Assembly (NCBI GenBank): GCA_023420935.1
Contig: JAEZUR010000086.1
Coordinates: forward strand, 19,560 to 83,559
Source of the DNA: Bacillota bacterium
Lineage (GTDB): Bacteria; Bacillota; Clostridia; Lachnospirales; Lachnospiraceae
Length of the DNA: 64,000 nucleotides
Direction of reading: 5' to 3'
A program made the translations under genes and the position numbers. Below the pieces are notes generated by a model. It did no database searches, had not been told where the DNA came from, and worked only from the letters and a program-made list of their open reading frames with translations. Below are positions 1 to 8,773 of the stretch, piece by piece (positions within the stretch are counted from its first letter, which is position 1; each line of letters starts with the position of its first letter).

Positions 1-804
1 CAAAGGCATGGCTATCATCATAGAGCCAGCATAAACCACAGCAGATAAACAGGATAAAATAGATAAGGATAATAATTTACCCATAACGATTTCACTTCTC
101 TTTAGCGGTGTTATTAGCATACTTGCCATGGTGCCTCTCTCTTTTTCTCCCGTGATTGCATCCACTCCAAGACTCATTGGACCAGTGAATAGAAGCATAA
201 CAATTAAATATGGAAGCATCATTGCTAGCATTTTTCCATTGGCTTTATCTTCATCCATAATCATAGAGGTATTACTATCTACATCAATGTTGAATATGGT
301 TAAGCTCTCTAAATTACCTACTCTTGCAGCTAGTAATTGTTGTTGATATGAAGTAAGCACACTACTTACAAACGTTTCTCTTGCCTGCGAGGAATAGTCT
401 TCTGACGGATTATAGTATGTTTTCACTTCTGGTATTGGATCTCCAACCTTATAGTTTTGTATCATTGTTAAGAAATCATCCTGAAAACTTACCACTAAAT
501 CAATCTTCCCAAGTTTAATATCATCTTTGAGTCCATCTATACTATCTGTAGAATCAAGTTTTTTTATATCTCCTTTAAATCCCACACTCTCAACAAAAGT
601 ATCAAATCCTTCCGGCTGATTTTGAATATACATAACTGGTACATGTTCCTCAATATCACTTGTCATCTGAGATATCATGTTACCCATTAAAGAATAGATA
701 CCAATCATCAATACTGCTGGCAGTATAAATAAACTAAAAACTAGCTTCTTATCTCCAAATACTCTTGCCAGTTCCTTTTGCATTACTATTTTTGTTCCCT
801 TCAT
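1..804 (-). CDS. ABC-2 type permease, NatB-like (partial, 3' end outside window)
   Basis: The frame is open from an ATG at 804 to the window edge, giving 268 residues of an integral membrane permease. The N-terminus (MKGTKIVMQKELARVFGDKK) leads into a hydrophobic segment at about residues 21-40. A long extracytoplasmic domain of about 150 residues follows, then a conserved-looking stretch (GEKERGTMASMLITPLKRSE) and further hydrophobic segments. This matches the ABC-2 / NatB sodium-efflux permease plan. The start lies 2 bases after the ATPase stop codon, so the two are translationally linked. The ion or drug exported cannot be read from the sequence. The protein is incomplete at its C-terminus only because the window ends. 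Confidence 0.85.
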   Translation of the reverse strand, partial: MKGTKIVMQKELARVFGDKKLVFSLFILPAVLMIGIYSLMGNMISQMTSDIEEHVPVMYIQNQPEGFDTFVESVGFKGDIKKLDSTDSIDGLKDDIKLGKIDLVVSFQDDFLTMIQNYKVGDPIPEVKTYYNPSEDYSSQARETFVSSVLTSYQQQLLAARVGNLESLTIFNIDVDSNTSMIMDEDKANGKMLAMMLPYLIVMLLFTGPMSLGVDAITGEKERGTMASMLITPLKRSEIVMGKLLSLSILSCLSAVVYAGSMMIAMPL

Positions 805-806
805 CC

Positions 807-1583
807 TTATGCCTCCCCTCCATTGTATTGTTTATATAAACAAAAAAACGCATCTTCTAAATCATGTTCTCCAGTTCTCTCAAGTATCTCAGCTAAGGTA
901 CCATCCATTACTTTCTTACCATCAATTATAATACCAATTCGATCACAAAGTTTCTCAGCCTCTGACATAATATGTGTGGATACCAATACTAACTTACCTT
1001 GTTCCTTCAGTAACTTTAAGTAATCCGTTACACTTCTTGCAGTAACAATATCAAGCCCATTAGTTGGTTCATCAAAAATTACAACTTCTGGGTCATGTAC
1101 TAAACTAACAGCAATAGCCGCTTTTTGCTTCATACCAGTAGATAATTCATCAATCTTTTTATCTTGAAAATCATTGATCCCAAAATGAGTAAATAACTCT
1201 TCTCGCCTCTTTACAATTGCTTCTTCCGGAAGTCCGTGTAACCGTCCAAAAAAGTGGAACATATACTTCGGTGAGAATTGCGGATCTAATTTTATTTCAT
1301 TTGTTAAAAACGCGATACTTTTTCTCACGGCTTCTGGTTCTTGTATGGTATCATGACCACAAACACGAATTTCACCATCTGTCGGTTTCAAAAGTGTTGC
1401 AATACAACGAAGTGTGGTGGTTTTTCCAGCTCCGTTCGGCCCTAGAAGACCATAAATCTCACCTTTATTAGCTTGAATACTTACCCCTTCTACTGCTTTT
1501 TTCATATTTTTTTTGGTCTTTTGTTCTGCCATCTGTTTTTTCGATAGCTTATAAACTTTGGTTAAATTACTAATCTCAATCAT
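807..1583 (-). CDS. ABC transporter ATP-binding protein, NatA-like
   Basis: Cytoplasmic ATPase that would power the adjacent ABC-2 permease. It has 258 residues from the ATG at 1583, chosen because AAGGAGG lies 7 bases upstream; an upstream ATG at 1604 would place that ribosome site inside the gene. Walker A GPNGAGKTT is at about residues 48-56, the signature LSTGMKQK at 147-154, Walker B VVIFDEPTNGLD at 167-178 and the switch histidine (STH) at about 204. The family resembles NatA of Bacillus-type Na+ exporters. The operon order padR, ATPase, permease is typical of drug- or ion-induced exporters. The substrate is unknown. Confidence 0.9.
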   Translation of the reverse strand: MIEISNLTKVYKLSKKQMAEQKTKKNMKKAVEGVSIQANKGEIYGLLGPNGAGKTTTLRCIATLLKPTDGEIRVCGHDTIQEPEAVRKSIAFLTNEIKLDPQFSPKYMFHFFGRLHGLPEEAIVKRREELFTHFGINDFQDKKIDELSTGMKQKAAIAVSLVHDPEVVIFDEPTNGLDIVTARSVTDYLKLLKEQGKLVLVSTHIMSEAEKLCDRIGIIIDGKKVMDGTLAEILERTGEHDLEDAFFCLYKQYNGGEA

Positions 1584-1611
1584 ATTCTTTCCTCCTTGTA
1601 ACATGGCATGA

Positions 1612-1920
1612 TCAATTTATAATAGTTTCGGCATTGGCCACCAATTCTTTCAGGCGTTCCAATTCTTTTTGTAATACTTCTCTTCCTACATCGGTTAACG
1701 CATACGATTTGCGTCTGTCATCTTCCCCGTGTTCTATAATATAATTTTTCTTTCGTAGATTACTAAACGCACCATACATTGTACCCGCACCTATCTTAAC
1801 TCTTCCCTTGGTCATTACTGCAGATTGCTGCATGATACCATAGCCATGATTGTGTCCTTTATATAGACAAAGTAGGATATAGAAGCAACTTTCGGTTAAT
1901 GGTTCATTCTCTTTTTCCAT
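1612..1920 (-). CDS. PadR-family transcriptional repressor
   Basis: A 102-residue winged-helix regulator. The N-terminal half carries the PadR pattern (ESCFYILLCLYKGHNHGYGI, then GAGTMYGAFSNLRKKNYI as recognition helix and wing). The C-terminal helix (REVLQKELERLKELV) should be the dimerisation helix. It is first in the operon with the ATPase and permease and is preceded by an AGGAGG ribosome site. PadR proteins usually repress their own operon and the linked transporter until a ligand binds, and a perfect inverted repeat lies about 45 bases upstream of the start, which fits autoregulation. The ligand is unknown. Confidence 0.9.
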   Translation of the reverse strand: MEKENEPLTESCFYILLCLYKGHNHGYGIMQQSAVMTKGRVKIGAGTMYGAFSNLRKKNYIIEHGEDDRRKSYALTDVGREVLQKELERLKELVANAETIIN

Positions 1921-1963
1921 ACAATCCCTCCTGACTATAGATGAACATTTGTGTCGTTATTCG

Positions 1964-1984
1964 ATATATCGTGTACCGATATAT
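1964..1984. promoter_or_regulatory. Candidate PadR operator
   Basis: Perfect inverted repeat ATATATCG-N5-CGATATAT in the promoter region of the padR-ABC operon. Its size and AT-rich dyad resemble PadR operators. The assignment is by position and symmetry only. Confidence 0.65.
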
Positions 1985-2033
1985 AAATATTACTATCGTT
2001 TCCTGTTTTTGTCAATGACAAAATATATAAAAT

Positions 2034-2104
2034 AAAAAACATTACCTTCTCTATAATTCTACCTATATTTTTAGTAGCAATTATATACAAAAGTAATGTT
2101 TTTA
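2034..2104 (-). terminator. Possible terminator of the foldase gene, large loop
   Basis: Eleven-base arms (2035-2045 and 2093-2103, aaaaacattac / gtaatgttttt) are separated by 47 bases and, read on the minus strand, are followed by a T-rich run. The loop is unusually long for an intrinsic terminator, so this is tentative. Confidence 0.4.
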
Positions 2105-2129
2105 TTTCTTATCGCTTTATTTTTGTGAT

Positions 2130-3182
2130 TTATTTTACAAAATGTATTTGATCCCAAAGGCTTGTACTAACTGCAATTTCAAATTGCTTTGACCAATCTG
2201 CATAAGTGTCTTCAAACATTTTGTTTTGGTTCTCGGATATGATTTCCTCTTTTTTCAGAACCGTAGCATCTTTATCATAATCGCTTACACAATATAGAAT
2301 ATAAAATCCGGACTCTGTCTCGATTAATTTACTCATTTCTCCTGTCTTTAATAGAAACGCAGCGTCTCCAAATTCAGTTGGCATATCTGCCTTACCAAAG
2401 GTTAATTCTACTGTACTATCATCGGTATTTGACTCTGCGAAATTATAAAAGCTTTCTTCTTCTTTGGCCTCTTTTAATAATTTTTTTGCTCTTTTTTTCG
2501 CACTAACTTTCTCATCAGCTGACATATCAATGGATTTTCCATTCTTGTCTTCTCCCTTTGTCATAACCATAAGATATTGAATGGTAATCTGCTTTGCTTC
2601 TTCATCTGAGATATCGGTGTCTACTGCATTGGTTGTAATATCAAACATCTTACTTGCTAACTGATTGTCAGAATATATTTGATTCATTAATTCCTCAGTA
2701 ATTCCATACTTTTTGATATCTGCCTCTGATAACCCTTGCACATATTCTTTCGCCATCTGGGTGATTTCATCTTTTTCGTCATCTTCCAAAACAACGCCCA
2801 TCTCTTGGGCTTTTTGGCATATAATTTTTAATTGGGTTATCTCACTCATTACTTCGTCCTTGGCATATTCCTCAAATGTCTTTTCTTCCTCTAATTGATA
2901 TGACCAAATATCAGTTCCTAGACTTGGCTCATATTGCTCTTTTAATTGATACATATAGATTAGAGCTTCTTTATAAGTTACCAATGTTTTACCAACTGCC
3001 AACACATTGGAATCTAACTTTAGCGTACCTTCATCGATCTTAGCCGCCTTGTGATATACTTCTGGTTTTGTTGTAGCATTATTTTGATCACCCTCTACTT
3101 GTTTGTTGTTACTACAACCAGCACACAGTATCAAAATTATACTTAATAAACATAACATGCCGATTCTATTTTTCTTATGCAT
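2130..3182 (-). CDS. Parvulin/SurA-like peptidyl-prolyl isomerase lipoprotein
   Basis: Predicted membrane-anchored foldase of 350 residues. A lysine-rich N-terminus and hydrophobic core end in a lipobox-like CAGC (Cys at about residue 23), so the protein should be a lipoprotein on the outer face of the membrane. The middle is a helical, highly charged SurA-N-like region. A degenerate PpiC-type domain lies towards the C-terminus (around FYNFAESNTDDST and MPTEFGDAAFLLKTGEMSKL). Clostridial genomes often carry such a PrsA/SurA-type gene directly after mfd, as here. I infer a role in folding secreted proteins; isomerase activity is not certain because the PpiC part is divergent. Confidence 0.8.
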   Translation of the reverse strand: MHKKNRIGMLCLLSIILILCAGCSNNKQVEGDQNNATTKPEVYHKAAKIDEGTLKLDSNVLAVGKTLVTYKEALIYMYQLKEQYEPSLGTDIWSYQLEEEKTFEEYAKDEVMSEITQLKIICQKAQEMGVVLEDDEKDEITQMAKEYVQGLSEADIKKYGITEELMNQIYSDNQLASKMFDITTNAVDTDISDEEAKQITIQYLMVMTKGEDKNGKSIDMSADEKVSAKKRAKKLLKEAKEEESFYNFAESNTDDSTVELTFGKADMPTEFGDAAFLLKTGEMSKLIETESGFYILYCVSDYDKDATVLKKEEIISENQNKMFEDTYADWSKQFEIAVSTSLWDQIHFVK

Positions 3183-3233
3183 ATCCTTTGTTTCCTCCCA
3201 ATGGTATTCTCTTTTGAGTATAGAACATTTTTT

Positions 3234-6200
3234 TTAATCCATCAACTGATTTATGCGTACCATAAGGATTTTCATTTTCTCAAAGAAATCATAGACATCT
3301 ATTTTTCTATTTTTTGCACCCTTTGTAAAATCATATTCAAAATATGGATTTGTCTCTGGATAAAATTTAAGCAATCCTTTGTACTCTTCTAATAAGACTG
3401 GAATTCTGTTAATATTAACTTTTGCCTTTTGATACATTACAATTTTAACAGACGTGTTCCGATGTATAATTTGTGTAACATAGGCTTGGTGAGCAAGCTC
3501 TTTTATAAATGCGATATTTAATAAATTATTCACACTAGAAGGAATGTCACCAAAACGATCCAATAACTCTTCTTGAATATCTAAGAATTCTTCCTCATTT
3601 TCAATTTCAGCAATTCGTTTATAGATATCCAGCTTTTGAAATTCGCTTTTTATATAAGTTGCGGGAATATAAGCATCAATATCCATATCAACGGTGGTAT
3701 CAAATTCTTCGATATCACTAATTTCTCCCTTTAAGGATCTTACTGCTTCATTAAGCATTTTACAGTATAAATCATAACCGACTGCCTCCATATGACCATG
3801 CTGTTGAGCACCCAAAAGATTCCCAGCACCACGAATTTCCAAATCTCTCATTGCTATTTTAAATCCAGATCCTAATTCTGTGAATTCTTTGATTGCTTGC
3901 AATCGTTTCTCTGCTATTTCTTTTAGCATCTTATCTTTACGGTACATTAGAAATGCATATGCGGTTCGATTGGATCTTCCAACTCTGCCTCGCAACTGAT
4001 AAAGCTGTGACAACCCTAAGCGATCTGCATCATCAATTATCATGGTATTTACATTAGAAATATCAAGTCCTGTTTCTATAATCGTGGTAGAAACTAACAC
4101 ATCAATTTCTCCATTAATAAATCCAAACATAATTTTTTCTAACTCTCGCTCACTCATTTGTCCATGGGCAAATGCAACATTGGCCTCAGGTACCAAATTA
4201 GCTATTCCATTGGCCACTTCATCAATATTATTAACCCTATTATAAACATAATAAACCTGCCCATCACGTGCTAATTCACGATGTATGGCTTCCCGAATAA
4301 TCTCATCATTATGTTCTAATACATAAGTTTGAATAGGCATACGATCCACTGGCGGCTCTTCTAGCACGCTCATATCACGGATTCCAATTAAGCTCATATG
4401 AAGCGTTCTCGGAATCGGAGTAGCAGAAAGCGTTAATACATCCACATCTCCTTTTAATTGTTTAATTTTCTCTTTATGGGTAACACCAAATCGTTGCTCC
4501 TCATCTACGATCAACAATCCAAGATTTTTAAACCTAATATCTTTGGATAGAACTCGATGGGTTCCAATGATAATATCTAAACTTCCATTCTTAAGCCGTT
4601 CCATTATCTTTTTTTGATCACTTGCTGTTTTAAAACGCGATAACATATCAATGCTAATAGGAAAATCCATCATTCGTTGAACAAATGTATTATAATGCTG
4701 CTGTGCTAAAATGGTGGTAGGTACCAAAAGCACTACTTGTTTTCCATCCGATACAGCCTTAAATGCTGCACGAATAGCAATCTCTGTCTTTCCATATCCA
4801 ACATCCCCACAGATTAAGCGATCCATAATTTTTTTGCTTTCCATATCACGTTTGGTAGCATCTATGGCATTTAATTGATCATCTGTTTCTTCATACGGAA
4901 ACATTTCTTCAAACTCTTTTTGCCAAACGGTATCTTCGTTAAATTGATAGCCTTGCTTTTCTTGTCTTTTGGCATATAGTTCTACTAAATCTTTGGCAAT
5001 CTCTTTTACCGCACCTTTTACTTTATTCTTTGTGTTTTTCCACTCGATGGAATTAAGTTTGTTAAGCTTTGGTTTTCTTGCCTCAGAACCTGCATATTTT
5101 TGTAACACATCAAGGCCTGTTGCAAGAATATACAACACGCCATCATTGGCATATTCAATCTTTAAGTAGTCCTTAATCGTTTTATCTACTTCAATTTTCT
5201 CTATGCCTTTATATACACCAAGTCCATGATTTTCATGAACTACATAATCACCGATATTAAGATCCGTAAAGCTTTGAACCTTTTTCCCGTCATAATTGGT
5301 TTTTTTCTTCTTACGTTTCTTTTTCTCACCACTAAAGATATCACTTTCTGAGATTACAACAAGTTTAATCAGCGGATATTCAAACCCTCGATGCAGACTT
5401 CCATACCCTACCATAATCTCACTATTTTGGATAATTCGATTAAAGTCTTCACTATAAAATGCATTTAAATTATATTCACGAAGGTCTTCACTTAATCGAT
5501 TTGCCCTTGTTCTTGAACTTGATAATAGAATAACTCGATATCCTTTGTCCTTCCACTTCTCTAAGTCCTTTACAAGAACATCAAAACTATTATTATATGG
5601 ATTCACCGATTTAACAGTAAAATCATATTTTACCTTTGGTACAAACTGCTGTATTTTATAGTCCATTGTACTTAGTAGTAATAGATTTTGTTTACTTAAC
5701 TTGGCAAACAGTTCTTTATAGAGATATATTACATCAACCTGACCAGGAAGAATATATCCCTTCTCAATTCTACCAGCCATGCTTTCCCCAAATTCCTGTT
5801 CAACAGCCTCTCCCTTTTCATATGCACGGTTTGGCTCATCCAGAAAAAATATAGCCGATTCTTGATCAAAGTAATCGAAAAATGACATAGTATTTTTGTA
5901 AAAATACGTAATATAACTCTCCATGCCCACAGAACCATTATATTCCTCTAAGTTCTCTTTCCATTCATCCACTATCTCTTTGATTCGATGAGCTTCTTCG
6001 GTTTTCATTTGATCCCGAAGTTGCTTGATATAAGCTACTTTCTCTTGTTCAAGTTTCCTAAGTCCCTGTAGTTTTGTTTCTTCATCTAGCACAATCTCTG
6101 TAGCTGGATATAGTTTTAAGCTTTTATAATTTTCAATGGATCTCTGACTTTCCACATCAAAGGATCTTATCGTATCAATTTCATCATCCCACAATTCGAT

Positions 6201-6770
6201 ACGAAATGGAGTATCTTCCGTCGGTGGAAAGATATCAATGATACCACCTCGAACAGAGAACTGACCAGGTGTTTCAACTTGGCTCGTCCGTTCGTATCCT
6301 AAGTGCACTAAATCAGCAGATAGGGCAGTTAGATTCACTACTCCAGCTTCCTCTAATGTTATCACACGACTAGCAATCAAACTTAATGGAAGCAGATAAT
6401 CCATACCACCATCTATAGTTGTAATAATCGTGGTAGGTTCCTTTTCCAAGATACGTTTTATTACTTTTAATCTATCTCGTACAATTGCATTTCCATGAAT
6501 ATCTACACTATAAAAAATGACATCCTTAGCTGGATAAAGATAAACATTTCTATCATACAGCTTGTAGTCTTCATATATTTCCTTTGCCTTCATTTCATTA
6601 TAGGTAACAATGATCCGAAAAGGAACAGCATTCCCAAGTCCATACATTAAATGACACTTCTGAGAATCGATACATCCTGTCACTTGGATTGGACTTGTGC
6701 TTCTTTTTAAGTTGTCTTTAATATCATTAAATTCCTTTAGTTCCTTTAATGGTTCAATTAATGTTTTCAA
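3234..6770 (-). CDS. mfd: Transcription-repair coupling factor Mfd
   Basis: A DNA translocase that removes stalled RNA polymerase and recruits UvrA. The 1178 residues are the full family length. Visible parts, in order: UvrB-like N-terminal module (SVRGGIIDIFPP at about 170-185); RNA-polymerase interaction (CarD-like) domain at about 495-570 (GDYVVHENHGLGVYKGI); helicase motif I GDVGYGKTE at about 655-663; motif II DEEQRFG at about 757; motif III LSATPIPRTL; motif VI QLRGRVGRS; and the C-terminal TRCF domain. It lies 4 bases downstream of pth, so the two are probably cotranscribed, an order common in Firmicutes. Confidence 0.98.
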   Translation of the reverse strand: MKTLIEPLKELKEFNDIKDNLKRSTSPIQVTGCIDSQKCHLMYGLGNAVPFRIIVTYNEMKAKEIYEDYKLYDRNVYLYPAKDVIFYSVDIHGNAIVRDRLKVIKRILEKEPTTIITTIDGGMDYLLPLSLIASRVITLEEAGVVNLTALSADLVHLGYERTSQVETPGQFSVRGGIIDIFPPTEDTPFRIELWDDEIDTIRSFDVESQRSIENYKSLKLYPATEIVLDEETKLQGLRKLEQEKVAYIKQLRDQMKTEEAHRIKEIVDEWKENLEEYNGSVGMESYITYFYKNTMSFFDYFDQESAIFFLDEPNRAYEKGEAVEQEFGESMAGRIEKGYILPGQVDVIYLYKELFAKLSKQNLLLLSTMDYKIQQFVPKVKYDFTVKSVNPYNNSFDVLVKDLEKWKDKGYRVILLSSSRTRANRLSEDLREYNLNAFYSEDFNRIIQNSEIMVGYGSLHRGFEYPLIKLVVISESDIFSGEKKKRKKKKTNYDGKKVQSFTDLNIGDYVVHENHGLGVYKGIEKIEVDKTIKDYLKIEYANDGVLYILATGLDVLQKYAGSEARKPKLNKLNSIEWKNTKNKVKGAVKEIAKDLVELYAKRQEKQGYQFNEDTVWQKEFEEMFPYEETDDQLNAIDATKRDMESKKIMDRLICGDVGYGKTEIAIRAAFKAVSDGKQVVLLVPTTILAQQHYNTFVQRMMDFPISIDMLSRFKTASDQKKIMERLKNGSLDIIIGTHRVLSKDIRFKNLGLLIVDEEQRFGVTHKEKIKQLKGDVDVLTLSATPIPRTLHMSLIGIRDMSVLEEPPVDRMPIQTYVLEHNDEIIREAIHRELARDGQVYYVYNRVNNIDEVANGIANLVPEANVAFAHGQMSERELEKIMFGFINGEIDVLVSTTIIETGLDISNVNTMIIDDADRLGLSQLYQLRGRVGRSNRTAYAFLMYRKDKMLKEIAEKRLQAIKEFTELGSGFKIAMRDLEIRGAGNLLGAQQHGHMEAVGYDLYCKMLNEAVRSLKGEISDIEEFDTTVDMDIDAYIPATYIKSEFQKLDIYKRIAEIENEEEFLDIQEELLDRFGDIPSSVNNLLNIAFIKELAHQAYVTQIIHRNTSVKIVMYQKAKVNINRIPVLLEEYKGLLKFYPETNPYFEYDFTKGAKNRKIDVYDFFEKMKILMVRINQLMD

Positions 6771-6774
6771 GACG

Positions 6775-7341
6775 TTACCCCTTTTTATTGTATCTATTCA
6801 TTGCAGCATCAACGCCCTCAGTCAGAATTATTTTACATGCCTCTGCTGCATTGTTCATAGTTTCTCTCACGGTTTCCTGCTCATTATTAGGGAAACGTGC
6901 TAATACGTAATCCGCTAAATCCCATCCTTTGGGTTTGTCTCCAACACCAAATTTAATACGTAAAAATTCTTGTGTTCCTAAATGCGCTATAATACTTTTA
7001 ATTCCATTATGTCCTCCAGCACTACCTTTAGTACGGATTCGTAACTGTCCCACATCCAAGCTAATATCATCATAAATAACAATCAGCTCTTCCATACTGA
7101 TTTTGTAAAAATCAACTAATTCTCTTACGCTTTCCCCGCTTAGATTCATATAGGTTTGTGGCTGTGCTAAGATTACTTTCTCGCCTTCTATATAACCTTT
7201 CCCACAGATGGCTTTATGCTTTTTAAAATCCATAGAAATATTATACTCGTCCGCAATTCTAGTTATTACATCAAATCCAATATTATGCCTTGTTGCAGCA
7301 TATTGGCTGGTAGGATTACCAAGTCCAACTATCACATACAT
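6775..7341 (-). CDS. pth: Peptidyl-tRNA hydrolase
   Basis: Recycles peptidyl-tRNA dropped from ribosomes. It has 188 residues, the normal length. Family residues are visible: MYVIVGLGNP with Asn at about 9, catalytic His in TRHNIGF at about 19, Asn in QTYMNLSG at about 67, and Asp in YDDISLDVG at about 90. The GSAGGHNGIKSI loop is also typical. It precedes mfd with a 4-base gap and follows the transglutaminase-like gene by 23 bases in the minus-strand block. Confidence 0.97.
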   Translation of the reverse strand: MYVIVGLGNPTSQYAATRHNIGFDVITRIADEYNISMDFKKHKAICGKGYIEGEKVILAQPQTYMNLSGESVRELVDFYKISMEELIVIYDDISLDVGQLRIRTKGSAGGHNGIKSIIAHLGTQEFLRIKFGVGDKPKGWDLADYVLARFPNNEQETVRETMNNAAEACKIILTEGVDAAMNRYNKKG

Positions 7342-7364
7342 TACTGTACCCTAAACCTTTCTCT

Positions 7365-8246
7365 TCATTCTTTGCCGTAACTGACACCAGACATTACATG
7401 TTCTTGATTAAATTCATCTGTATTATATTCCAAGTCTCTTGTATGATCTTTAAAATCTGCATTACTCTTTAAGAAATAATCGTATCCAATGTAATTTTGT
7501 TCTACCGCTCCCACTGGGTCATCCCAAGTACAATCTATGTTATACCATAATCCTTCTAATTTTACAATATTCCAAGCATGAGGTTCCTTTAAACCACTAC
7601 CAGAAATGATGCGGCAAGGTATCCCTGCTTCTTCCATCATTTTATAGGTTAGTGCTGCATAACCTTGACAGGCTGATGTCCTCTCTATGAGACAATCATA
7701 TGCTGTATTTTGATTGGTAGATATATCATAAACTGAATTAGTAATAATATAATCATGGATTAATTTTATCTTTTCATACTCTGTTTTATATTCCAAATCC
7801 AAAAGTTTGATAATTTCTTTTACTTGTTCATTTACTACTTTAGTCTGCTCATTGCTTTCCAAATAGGAAAATTCATACGTTACCTTATAACTCGAGCCAA
7901 ATCCTCTCATATCAACATGCATACCTTTGTATTTGTATTTGAGATAATCAAAATCATCTGTTGTTTCTATGTCATCCAATAGAAATGCATCTTCTACGGC
8001 ACTTGTTACAAACGTCTCTAACTCATCGTCTTTTCCGTAATAATTCATAACAAGAGTAGCATCTCCAACTTTTAATGTATCTCTCACTTTATTTACGAAT
8101 TCTTCCCTATTCTCCTTGGATTTAGATCCTTCTAACTTTAAGGACAAACGAGAAAATGTATCCAGCACATGATATCTTTGAGTCATAAAAAAACATAGAA
8201 AAAGAATGACTGCAATTACGAAACAACTGCTAATAAATTTTTTCAT
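7365..8246 (-). CDS. Membrane-anchored transglutaminase-like (papain-fold) protein
   Basis: A 293-residue protein with one N-terminal membrane segment (about residues 5-22) and no clear signal cleavage site, so probably anchored with the enzymatic domain outside. The C-terminal transglutaminase-core domain contains the Cys-His-Asp set: Cys in TSACQGYA, His in EPHAWNIV and Asp in WYNIDCTWDDP. Bacterial members are usually peptidases or cross-linking enzymes of the envelope; no substrate can be given. It lies between spoVG and pth in the same orientation, without an obvious functional link. Confidence 0.85.
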   Translation of the reverse strand: MKKFISSCFVIAVILFLCFFMTQRYHVLDTFSRLSLKLEGSKSKENREEFVNKVRDTLKVGDATLVMNYYGKDDELETFVTSAVEDAFLLDDIETTDDFDYLKYKYKGMHVDMRGFGSSYKVTYEFSYLESNEQTKVVNEQVKEIIKLLDLEYKTEYEKIKLIHDYIITNSVYDISTNQNTAYDCLIERTSACQGYAALTYKMMEEAGIPCRIISGSGLKEPHAWNIVKLEGLWYNIDCTWDDPVGAVEQNYIGYDYFLKSNADFKDHTRDLEYNTDEFNQEHVMSGVSYGKE

Positions 8247-8343
8247 ACTTTCTATCTCCTATTTGATGATCAATCACTAAACTAAGCATAACAATATTTT
8301 ATCAAATTTAGACATATCTTACCAGCATATTCTTGTAGTCAAT

Positions 8344-8380
8344 AAGTGGGCAAGGAATAATAGTTATTCCTTGCCCACTT
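8344..8380. terminator. Strong hairpin downstream of spoVG
   Basis: Perfect 17-base arms (8344-8360 and 8364-8380) around a 3-base loop, in the gap between spoVG and the transglutaminase gene. There is no long T-run on either side, so it may act as a processing or stability hairpin as much as a terminator. Confidence 0.6.
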
Positions 8381-8419
8381 GGCTAGTTATCCAATGATAA
8401 CATCTATTCTTGTTCCTAC

Positions 8420-8704
8420 TTATATTTCTTCTGTCTCAGTCTCATTTTCAAGTAAAGCTATTTCATACTTTTCTAAAATTATCTTTTGAATTCTATCTCT
8501 GGTATCTGAATTAATTGGATGTGCAATATCCCTATATTCTCCATCTCCAGTTCTTCTACTTGGCATTGCAATAAACAATCCCTTTTCCCCTTCTATTACC
8601 TTGATATCATGAACAACAAATTCATTATCAAGTGTAATGGAAACCACCGCCTTCATTTTTCCCTCTTTACTTACTTTTCTTACTCTTACATCTGTAATCT
8701 GCAT
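8420..8704 (-). CDS. spoVG: SpoVG, RNA/DNA-binding regulator
   Basis: A 94-residue protein with the whole SpoVG pattern: [11 protein letters not shown] at the start, then [43 protein letters not shown] and a helical tail. SpoVG was first found through sporulation septum defects in Bacillus; later work shows nucleic-acid binding and post-transcriptional control. It is preceded by a ribosome site (AGGGGG) and a TTGGCA-N16-TATAAA promoter. Its presence fits a spore-forming clostridial lineage but is also common in non-spore-formers. Confidence 0.97.
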   Translation of the reverse strand: MQITDVRVRKVSKEGKMKAVVSITLDNEFVVHDIKVIEGEKGLFIAMPSRRTGDGEYRDIAHPINSDTRDRIQKIILEKYEIALLENETETEEI

Positions 8705-8725
8705 CTTGTGTTTCCCCCTTCGGAC

Positions 8726-8753
8726 TTTATAATTTAGTATTTCATACTGCCAA
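8726..8753 (-). promoter_or_regulatory. spoVG promoter
   Basis: On the minus strand TTGGCA (8748-8753), a 16-base spacer and TATAAA (8726-8731) lie just upstream of spoVG. This reads as a vegetative (sigma-A type) promoter. Confidence 0.6.
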
Positions 8754-8773
8754 AATTATGTAATTCTATAGCT

